Shown here piece after piece: positions 1-5,967 of a stretch of DNA of 6,372 bases. The notes under the pieces are model-generated. The model was given only the letters and a program-made list of their open reading frames with translations, was not told the DNA's origin and did no database searches. The position numbers and the translations under genes are program-made. The DNA lies in NCBI GenBank assembly GCA_021159825.1, contig JAGHDR010000301.1:1-6372 (forward strand), in the 5' to 3' direction. The stretch is from Deltaproteobacteria bacterium. Its GTDB lineage: Bacteria > Desulfobacterota > DSM-4660 > Desulfatiglandales > Desulfatiglandaceae. How positions within the stretch are numbered: position 1 is the first letter of the stretch; each line of letters starts with the position of its first letter.

Positions 1-684
1 ACTGCCATCAGGATACTGCACGGCAATAAACGTTTTTCCGAAGATCTGGATTTTGATAATTTCGGATTGACCGAAAAAGAGTTCGAATATCTTGCCGCTG
101 AGATAGGCGGAAAACTTAAAATTGAAGGTTATAATGTAGAGATAAAGAATGTTTTCAGGAATGCTTATCATTGCAAGGTGCGGATTCCAGGTCTTTTGTT
201 TGACAGCGGTCTTTCCGACCACAAGGAAGAGAAAATTCTAATTCAGATTGATACCGAATCACAAGGTTTTGATTATCTACCGGAGAGCTTGATTCTGAAC
301 AAGTTTGATGCCTTTTGCAGGATAAGTGTAACACCGGCGAATATCCTGTTATCCCAGAAGATATTTGCAATATGTAACCGCAAACGGAAGATGGGTCGGG
401 ATTTTTATGATGCCTTGTTATTGTTCGGCAAGGTAACGCCTGACTTTGACTTCTTACGGTTAAAAATGGGGATACAGGATATGGTCGGAGTGAAAAAGCA
501 TTTACTTTCGCTTTGCAAAGAGCTTAATTTTAAGGCCCTGGCCAGGGATGTAGAACCTTTCCTGTTTTCGGCAATTGAGGCAGAGAAGGTATTGGGCTTT
601 CCTGATTATATAAAACAGCTAAACGCTCATGACAGGGGGTTTGTCGCCCCCGTAGATGAAAACAGACCGGGAACACACCCATAA
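1..684 (+). CDS. abiEii: AbiEii/AbiGii-family nucleotidyltransferase toxin, 5'-truncated by the window edge
   Basis: The reading frame is open from base 1, so the gene starts upstream; 227 residues are visible. The first residues read TAIRILHGNKRFSEDLDFDN, the family's nucleotidyltransferase motif, with the paired acidic residues D15 and D17 (window numbering). The Gly-Gly-Ser/Thr part of the motif would lie just before the window. Further on come IQID (about residues 81-84), ILLSQKIFA (about 115-123, conserved Lys) and RDFYD (133-137), all in the family's usual order. Known members are the toxin halves of type IV toxin-antitoxin or abortive-infection pairs and act in the cytoplasm as NTP-dependent nucleotidyltransferases. 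The AbiEi-type antitoxin usually lies just upstream, here outside the window. About 40 N-terminal residues seem to be missing. The domain should end near FPDYIKQL; the last 20 residues (from base 622) look like an added tail crossing a GGGGG/CCCCC hairpin at 635-651. A TTG at base 67 is not a credible start because the catalytic motif lies before it. Confidence 0.85.
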   Translation, partial: TAIRILHGNKRFSEDLDFDNFGLTEKEFEYLAAEIGGKLKIEGYNVEIKNVFRNAYHCKVRIPGLLFDSGLSDHKEEKILIQIDTESQGFDYLPESLILNKFDAFCRISVTPANILLSQKIFAICNRKRKMGRDFYDALLLFGKVTPDFDFLRLKMGIQDMVGVKKHLLSLCKELNFKALARDVEPFLFSAIEAEKVLGFPDYIKQLNAHDRGFVAPVDENRPGTHP

Positions 685-739
685 TCCATCAGAAAAGACA
701 AAAAGAATTTGCCATAAAGTATAAGAGAAAATTCGGAAA

Positions 740-1615
740 ATGGGTCAGGGAACCATTCAAATTAGAGACCGCATAATAGGTGATGATCAGCCCACCTACA
801 TCATTGCTGAAATTGGGATCAATCACAACGGCAGTCTCGAAATAGCCAAAAAATTGATTGACTCAGCCGCCTCATCTGATTGCGATGCCGTCAAGTTCCA
901 GAAACGGACGCCTCACCTATGCGTGCCGGCACAGCAACAGCATGTCATGAGACAGACCCCCTGGGGAACCATGACATACCTGGAATACCGCGATCGGGTG
1001 GAGTTTAACGAGGCTGAATACCGGGAGATTGATCGATATTGCAAAGAGAAGGGCATCATGTGGTTCGCATCATGCTGGGATGAACCCTCCGTTGATTTCC
1101 TGGAACAGTTTTCCCCGGTTTGCCATAAGGTATGCTCCGCAGCCCTTACCAATGACAATCTCCTCCGGCGTTTAAATGTTACGGGACGTCCGGTCATCCT
1201 TTCCACCGGCATGTCCACGATGAAAGAGATCCGGCATGCGGTTTCCCTGCTGGACCAGGGCCGCCTTCTCATGGCGCACTGCACCAGCAGCTATGCATGC
1301 CGACCGGAAGACCTCAACTTGAACATGGTCAGGACTCTGAGACGGGAGTTCAGGTGTCCCATCGGCTATTCAGGTCATGAATTGGGCCTGATCACCACCT
1401 GTGCCGCGGTCGCCATTGGCGCATCTTTTGTGGAACGGCATATCACCCTTGACCGGGGCATGTGGGGGAATGACCAATCCGCCTCCATTGAGCCATGGGA
1501 CTTGAAAAGGCTGGTAAAGGATATTCGTGAGATCGAAAAGGCGCTCGGAGATGGGACCAAGCAAGTCTATGAGAGTGAAGAGAATGCCTTAAAAAGACTG
1601 AGACCATGTTCCTGA
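740..1615 (+). CDS. neuB: NeuB-family nonulosonic acid (sialic acid-like) synthase lacking the SAF domain
   Basis: This 291-residue protein belongs to the NeuB/PseI/LegI family, which condenses phosphoenolpyruvate with a hexosamine such as ManNAc to form a nine-carbon nonulosonate in the cytoplasm. Visible motifs in order are IAEIGINHNG (22-31), AVKFQKR (50-56), SAALTN (133-138), STGMS (155-159), AHCTSSYACRPEDLNLN (179-195), GYSGHE (209-214) and ERHITLDR (232-239). H213 and H234 match the two metal-binding histidines of meningococcal NeuB (H215, H236), with the same 21-residue spacing. MWGNDQSASIEP (241-252) and GDGTKQVYESE (270-280) close the barrel. Family members are usually 330-350 residues with a C-terminal SAF domain. 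This one stops at KRLRPCS, just where the linker would begin. The ATG fits the family N-terminus, but no strong ribosome binding site precedes it (only weak purines at 723-729). The stop lies 2 bases from the stop of the convergent cytidylyltransferase gene. The product could equally be a legionaminic, pseudaminic or other nonulosonate. Confidence 0.9.
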   Translation: MGQGTIQIRDRIIGDDQPTYIIAEIGINHNGSLEIAKKLIDSAASSDCDAVKFQKRTPHLCVPAQQQHVMRQTPWGTMTYLEYRDRVEFNEAEYREIDRYCKEKGIMWFASCWDEPSVDFLEQFSPVCHKVCSAALTNDNLLRRLNVTGRPVILSTGMSTMKEIRHAVSLLDQGRLLMAHCTSSYACRPEDLNLNMVRTLRREFRCPIGYSGHELGLITTCAAVAIGASFVERHITLDRGMWGNDQSASIEPWDLKRLVKDIREIEKALGDGTKQVYESEENALKRLRPCS

Positions 1616-1617
1616 CT

Positions 1618-3261
1618 TCAGCTTTTATAAAATGGGTTTCCACTTTCGTTGGAAATGGTAATCGCGCGAATCAGATCTAGTTTGTCGCGGATGATTAAGG
1701 CCTCATTCTGCGGCAGATGAAACAGCGCTTCGACTTTTTTCCCCTTATCCGCGCTGTAGGCGGTCAGCACCCCGTCGAGGTGCATTGTTTGTGGTAGTTC
1801 TTGCCGAAAGCCGATCGTTTCCTCTAAAACAGAGTGGATTTGATTATTTTTGATATATTTCAGCCAGTATGGATTGGTTCTCGGTGGCGAGACTGAACAT
1901 AAGGCTTTTCGTCCGCCTCGTTCATAGTGTTCAATAAATTTTCGGATGAACGCCGTGCTCAGAAGTGGCGCACGTCCGTTAATTAGCACTATGTCCTTAA
2001 TATCGGGTCCCAATGTGTGGCGTATTTCATATTCTGCCTCAGGATTAATCTGCCCCTTTTCTGTAAATGGGAGTTTGCTGCACAGTTTTAAGCCGGTATC
2101 TTTGGCTATAGCCTCGCTGGCCGGATTTTTCCCTGCAAGGATTACTGAGCCAAAACATCGGATTTCCATCACGGCCTTAAGGACGTAATAAAGCACAGGC
2201 CTCGAAAAGAAAAAATATTCTTTGTCACATGCTTCTATCCAAATTACGGCTCCCAAGCTTGAAGTGCCCTCTGATTTGTCCAAGAGCGATGCGTTTAGGA
2301 ACCCGGCGATATCCGACGGCGTTGATGTGTGCACCAACCTCGAACGGTTCAACCAGTTTTCACACAGTTTGAGGTCTAAAGGCGTGTCAATGTCAAGGCC
2401 ATATTCCGGGCGCAGTACGTGAGGTAGAGAATGAGGAATGTGGCCAAAAAGTGGCTGGTAGACTGCTTTTGGTAAATAGTAAGTGGGATGGCGAGACCAA
2501 AGCGCAAATGCGCCGCACTGGCCATAGAGACGACCGGCGTCTTCCGGGATATCAATGCGCTCCCCCTGTTGGTCGAAGAATTCTTTGCCCTGTTCGGTGT
2601 GCTTTGCAACCGTCGCAAGATTTTTAGCATCAGACTCAAATAAATGCTCCAATGCATTATCCATCTCTTGGGCTGGACAGAGCGGGTGGGTTGCGGAAAC
2701 CATAAAGAAAAAATCGTGGAAATACCTTTCTCGTACCTCCAGCCAGTAAAGTTCAAAACGATGTACATCTTGTAATATGGCCCTATCGGTAGCGAGCTCA
2801 AGCGGTCGCAGGTAAGGTGTTTCAGCGCCGGTCTGCCGGGCTGATTCAGCGATCTCTTTATCATCAGTGTCCACGATAATACGGTTTATGTAACGGCTCC
2901 GGCGGCATTTTTCAACGGCATGTTCCAGTAGGGTTCGACCGGCAAGTGATGCAAGGGCCTTGCGCGGAATTCCGCGCGACTGGCCGCGTACCGGGATAAC
3001 GGCAACGACATGCCACTTTTCGGGTGGCTTGTTGATGTCGCAGTTGACGGGGTCGGCAAAATGTGAATGGACATTCCATACATGGACATATTGCATTTCA
3101 GTCAAGACTGCTGAGGGCAGGCCATGCTTTGTCAACATCTCTTCTGCCCCCTCAATATTGCCTTGGCTGTATTTGGAATAAGCAAGAATGAGTTCTTCCG
3201 GTCGCATTTTTTGCTTCCAATGGAAAAATATGTCATGCAGACTTTTGTTTTGACTTATCAT
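1618..3261 (-). CDS. neuA: Tandem CMP-nonulosonate cytidylyltransferase (NeuA-like), second domain degenerate
   Basis: The predicted 547-residue protein has three parts. Residues 1-80 are mostly helical and contain one TPR-like helix pair (EELILAYSKYSQGNIEGAEE). Residues 84-305 form a NeuA-type domain that would activate a nonulosonate with CTP. It has the nucleotide loop IPVRGQSRGIPRKAL (89-103), VDTDD (130-134), RPLELATD (152-159), ATHPL (190-194), YGQCGAFAL (246-254) and LDIDTPLDL (289-297), with metal-ligand aspartates D290 and D292. Residues 336-528 repeat the same fold pattern: GRAPLL, CSVSPPRTNPYWLKYI, FRQELPQTMHLDGVL and IIRDKLDLIRA match later NeuA motifs. The Arg-Gly-Gly-Ser-Lys loop is absent and the DID metal site reads IRD, so this half is probably inactive. 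NeuA enzymes are normally about 220-230 residues and dimeric. The chosen ATG overlaps the upstream stop as TAATG and has AAAGG 5 bases before it. An ATG at 3276 (five residues longer) is possible. In-frame sequence up to 3387 lies inside the upstream gene and is unlikely to be used. Confidence 0.87.
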   Translation of the reverse strand: MISQNKSLHDIFFHWKQKMRPEELILAYSKYSQGNIEGAEEMLTKHGLPSAVLTEMQYVHVWNVHSHFADPVNCDINKPPEKWHVVAVIPVRGQSRGIPRKALASLAGRTLLEHAVEKCRRSRYINRIIVDTDDKEIAESARQTGAETPYLRPLELATDRAILQDVHRFELYWLEVRERYFHDFFFMVSATHPLCPAQEMDNALEHLFESDAKNLATVAKHTEQGKEFFDQQGERIDIPEDAGRLYGQCGAFALWSRHPTYYLPKAVYQPLFGHIPHSLPHVLRPEYGLDIDTPLDLKLCENWLNRSRLVHTSTPSDIAGFLNASLLDKSEGTSSLGAVIWIEACDKEYFFFSRPVLYYVLKAVMEIRCFGSVILAGKNPASEAIAKDTGLKLCSKLPFTEKGQINPEAEYEIRHTLGPDIKDIVLINGRAPLLSTAFIRKFIEHYERGGRKALCSVSPPRTNPYWLKYIKNNQIHSVLEETIGFRQELPQTMHLDGVLTAYSADKGKKVEALFHLPQNEALIIRDKLDLIRAITISNESGNPFYKS

Positions 3262-5921
3262 TAAAACCTTTGGCATTTGCGCATTTCTTTGAATGATATT
3301 TTTGCTGCCAATCGGAAGCTGGCAGCGGCTCGTATATGATTCTCTTCTGCAAGAAACTTCTCGCCTCGTGCGTTCAGGAACATACAACCGATTTTTTTCT
3401 GAACCTCATGTAACACTTCGGCTGTATCCGGATTTTGATTAAGGGGTAGTTTTTTCCTAACGATCCGATAATGATTGGCGAGATAGCGAGGTCTATCGGT
3501 TTTGTGCAGGTTGGTCATGTGCCCCTGTCCGCTTGTGCCACGATGATGACGTTTAGAATATTCTGCCGTGGTTTGAGCAATATGATAAGGATCCGTTATG
3601 GCGGCAAGTCGGCGGAAAAAATCAAAGTCCACAAGCACTTGTAGCTTAGGGTCAAACCCCCCGATTTCTTCAAACGCGTGTCGATCATGCGCCGCAACAA
3701 TGCCGGGGATGCTGTTAGATTCCAAAAGCTGGGGCAGAAACACCTGGCGACAATAGACCAACTCTTTAAAAGTGTTGGGCGTGTCGGAATAGTTTTGGCC
3801 AATCTGATTGGTCACAAGCAATGCATCAGTGTAAGCAAAGCGTACATCAGGCACATTTCGCAAAAAGAACATCAGGGCTTCCAAGTGTTTTGGGTACCAT
3901 ATGTCGTCATCGTCAAGATAGGCAATGTATTCTCCACGCGAATGGGCAAAGCCGGTATTAAGGGCATGCCCTTTGGAAACGTGTGGCGCGTTTATGTATC
4001 GTATGCGGTTATCTCCTATGCTTTCGATACTTTCTTCTGCACTCTCGCCGCCGTCATTGACTACGATTAGTTCCAGGTTACGGTAGGTCTGGCTTAGTAC
4101 GGATCGTACAGCAATGGGCAATAGATGTCTTCGGTTGTAGGTGCTCATGAGTACCGACACTAAAGGCCCGTCCGTTACGGTCCCTTTTGCCGCGCTGCAA
4201 GCTTTCTTTAGGTTTGGAAGCGAAAAACCGTTTTGTTTAGCAATCTCCAATAATTCCCCTGCCCGCACATCAAAAGAAAAGCGATCGCAAACAATCTGGC
4301 GAAATTTATCTGAAATGTCTTGCCTTTCTTTGGCGTTGCGGAATTCAAGCTCACTCAGGACCGGTTTAAGGGGTTTGGTATCGCTAAAGACAGGGACGTA
4401 TCCAAGCTCTTCTTCAAGGCCGGACAAAGAGTCCGTCATCAGTTGCGCCCCGCATGCGAGCACATCAAAGGTGCGGTTATTTACAAAACCGTTGCACAGC
4501 ATGTCAGGGTGGTGGTCATTGAGCACGATTTTCGCTTTTCTATATGTATCCGGCAGCTTCTGCCACGGGATAAATTCGCCTTGCCACACATCATCAGGCA
4601 GAATTCCCTTCCAGCCTTTACCCCATACCGCCAGCCGACGTCCCAACTTCAAGGCCTCGGCCACAACGCGGCGCATTTTCAACCGCCCGGTGCCGATATT
4701 GTTCCCAACAAATACCAGATCCAGATCTTTCTCTTTTTCCGGATCTGGATAAAAATGTTCCACATCAGAGGCCTGTAAAAAAACATGTACGGGTGTGTGG
4801 GTCATGGCTTTCACTTTTGGCAAAAATTTCTTTGAGGCTACCAACACCAAATCATAAGACGCCAGCTCTTGGGACGTGATCCTTGATGGATGACTGACAA
4901 GCCAAAGGATGTTAAAATTATACGATTTGGGATAATATCGCGATAATCCTGCAATGTGTACCACCACGTCAATATCCGTGTCGCGGTTGCCCCATTCATT
5001 CATATAGTCGATGCGACAACGGTGTCCGCGCTTGCATAGCGCTTTTGCCAGGCCTTGGGCGAAGAAAAGGTCACCCCAGTCGTAACGTTTCAGGTCTGGT
5101 GCACAGATTTTAAGGGCAAAGGCCAGGGGCTGAGTCGCTTCCTGTCGTTCTGATTCTGGGAATTGATAGTTAAAGTCATCCTGGCATAGCGTGCGGCCCC
5201 ATTTGAGAAAGGTACGTTTTGTGTTTGCCTGGCAATAATCGAGCCTACCTTCACTGCTTTCCTCAAAATGAGTCACAACGCAGTCGGGACGATAGACGAC
5301 ATGCCATCCTGCCGCATCATAGCGCAGGCAGAGATCGACATCTTCGTGACCATTTATAAAGGCCTCGTCAAAGCCCCCCAGGTGGAGAAACTGTTCCCGA
5401 CGTACGGCCATGCATGCCCCTGTAACAATTCGGAATCTGCGCCGTTCGCTAACCAGGGAATGGTCTTTTTCGATCCCTCTGTGAACATGGTAAGGAATAC
5501 GGTTGCCGCCGATTGCCACGCCCGCATGTTGTATTGTGCCGTCCGCGTTTAGCAACCTCGCACCGACGATGCCTGTTTCGGGCTGGAAAGACAACTCATC
5601 CAGGAGGGCGTTACTCCAGGCGTCATGAACAACGGTATCGTTATTTAGGAAAACAAGAAAGGCCCCACCTGCCTGTCTCGCCCCCTGATTACATGCCCTG
5701 GCAAAGCCCAGGTTTTCAGCATTAGAGATGACCTGGAAAACCGCATGGGGGTGGTTATCAGCAAAGGCTTTGAGATATTCGCCTGTGCCATCCGAAGATC
5801 CGTTGTCAATGAGCACGATCTCAAATTGCGGTTTATTTGGGGTATGAAAAAGGATGCTTTGAAGACATTTCTCTGTATAGGAAAGATTGTTGTAAAGGGG
5901 AATGACGATGCTGAATACCAT
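3261..5921 (-). CDS. Three-module glycosyltransferase: GT2 - CgeB-like GT-B - GT2
   Basis: The 886-residue protein is probably cytoplasmic; I see no signal peptide or convincing membrane segment. Module 1 (about 1-250) is a GT2-type GT-A domain of the rhamnosyltransferase-like group: SIVIPLYNN (4-12), LIDNGSSDGT (37-46), metal motif FLNNDT (91-96), GGFDEAF (182-188) and GHEDVDLCLR (191-200). Module 2 (about 265-565) resembles CgeB/spore-maturation glycosyltransferases: DWGDLFFAQGLAKAL (281-295), ILWLVSHPSRI (338-348), DLVFVGNN (401-408), VWGKGW (432-437) and NNRTFDVLACGA (481-492). Module 3 (about 586-820) is a second GT2 domain: VSVLMSTYNRR (588-598), VVNDGG (620-625), YLDDDDIWYP (668-677) and VDFDFFRRL (764-772). 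Residues 831-886 are helical with one TPR-like repeat. The start is supported by AAGGA 6 bases upstream of the ATG. The gene follows the Ig-domain gene by 46 bases and overlaps the NeuA-like gene by one base, so the three are likely one operon. Donor and acceptor sugars cannot be read from sequence; GT2 enzymes normally use NDP-sugars, not CMP-nonulosonates. Confidence 0.94.
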   Translation of the reverse strand: MVFSIVIPLYNNLSYTEKCLQSILFHTPNKPQFEIVLIDNGSSDGTGEYLKAFADNHPHAVFQVISNAENLGFARACNQGARQAGGAFLVFLNNDTVVHDAWSNALLDELSFQPETGIVGARLLNADGTIQHAGVAIGGNRIPYHVHRGIEKDHSLVSERRRFRIVTGACMAVRREQFLHLGGFDEAFINGHEDVDLCLRYDAAGWHVVYRPDCVVTHFEESSEGRLDYCQANTKRTFLKWGRTLCQDDFNYQFPESERQEATQPLAFALKICAPDLKRYDWGDLFFAQGLAKALCKRGHRCRIDYMNEWGNRDTDIDVVVHIAGLSRYYPKSYNFNILWLVSHPSRITSQELASYDLVLVASKKFLPKVKAMTHTPVHVFLQASDVEHFYPDPEKEKDLDLVFVGNNIGTGRLKMRRVVAEALKLGRRLAVWGKGWKGILPDDVWQGEFIPWQKLPDTYRKAKIVLNDHHPDMLCNGFVNNRTFDVLACGAQLMTDSLSGLEEELGYVPVFSDTKPLKPVLSELEFRNAKERQDISDKFRQIVCDRFSFDVRAGELLEIAKQNGFSLPNLKKACSAAKGTVTDGPLVSVLMSTYNRRHLLPIAVRSVLSQTYRNLELIVVNDGGESAEESIESIGDNRIRYINAPHVSKGHALNTGFAHSRGEYIAYLDDDDIWYPKHLEALMFFLRNVPDVRFAYTDALLVTNQIGQNYSDTPNTFKELVYCRQVFLPQLLESNSIPGIVAAHDRHAFEEIGGFDPKLQVLVDFDFFRRLAAITDPYHIAQTTAEYSKRHHRGTSGQGHMTNLHKTDRPRYLANHYRIVRKKLPLNQNPDTAEVLHEVQKKIGCMFLNARGEKFLAEENHIRAAASFRLAAKISFKEMRKCQRF
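3267..3271 (-). promoter_or_regulatory. Ribosome binding site of the NeuA-like gene, inside the upstream gene
   Basis: On the minus strand, AAAGG lies 5 bases before the ATG at 3261 and sits in the last sense codons of the glycosyltransferase gene (CAA AGG TTT TAA). The stop and start overlap as TAATG. This layout is typical of translational coupling, where ribosomes finishing the first gene restart on the second. It is the main reason to prefer this start over the ATG at 3276. Confidence 0.65.
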
Positions 5922-5927
5922 ATGAAA

Positions 5928-5932
5928 TCCTT
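5928..5932 (-). promoter_or_regulatory. Ribosome binding site of the three-module glycosyltransferase
   Basis: Reading the minus strand, AAGGA lies 6 bases before the ATG at 5921. It is a good Shine-Dalgarno match with standard spacing and supports this ATG as the start. It falls in the 46-base gap after the Ig-domain gene. No clear promoter or terminator hairpin is visible in that gap, which fits read-through transcription. Confidence 0.75.
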
Positions 5933-5967
5933 ATTTATATTCAAAAGCCTCAAGCGCGGCCCAAGGG

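Noticed and set aside
685..739. Possible promoter in the gap before the neuB-like gene (TTGCCA at 709-714)
   Set aside because: No -10 element is found at the proper spacing. The gap is simply A-rich, so a promoter cannot be supported from sequence alone.
913..1284. A 123-codon open frame on the minus strand
   Set aside because: It is antisense to the neuB-like gene, rich in Arg, Ser and Cys, and has no family features.
2376..2864. A 162-codon open frame on the minus strand in another frame
   Set aside because: It overlaps the first NeuA-like domain, which carries strong family motifs in its own frame. The alternative protein has none.
3264..3387. An upstream extension of the NeuA-like gene starting at 3387
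   Set aside because: The extra 42 residues come from the shifted frame of the glycosyltransferase C-terminus and have no family match. The TAATG start with AAAGG is better supported.
4719..4750. A 9-bp inverted repeat (ATCCAGATC / GATCTGGAT, 14-base loop)
   Set aside because: It lies inside the coding sequence for the Asp/Glu/Lys-rich segment near residue 393. It has no U-tract and is not at a gene boundary, so chance and repeated Asp codons explain it.
4141..4752. A 203-codon open frame on the plus strand
   Set aside because: It lies wholly opposite the CgeB-like module of the glycosyltransferase, whose motifs are clear. The translated sequence is Ser/Pro/Arg-rich with no recognisable family and no upstream ribosome binding site.
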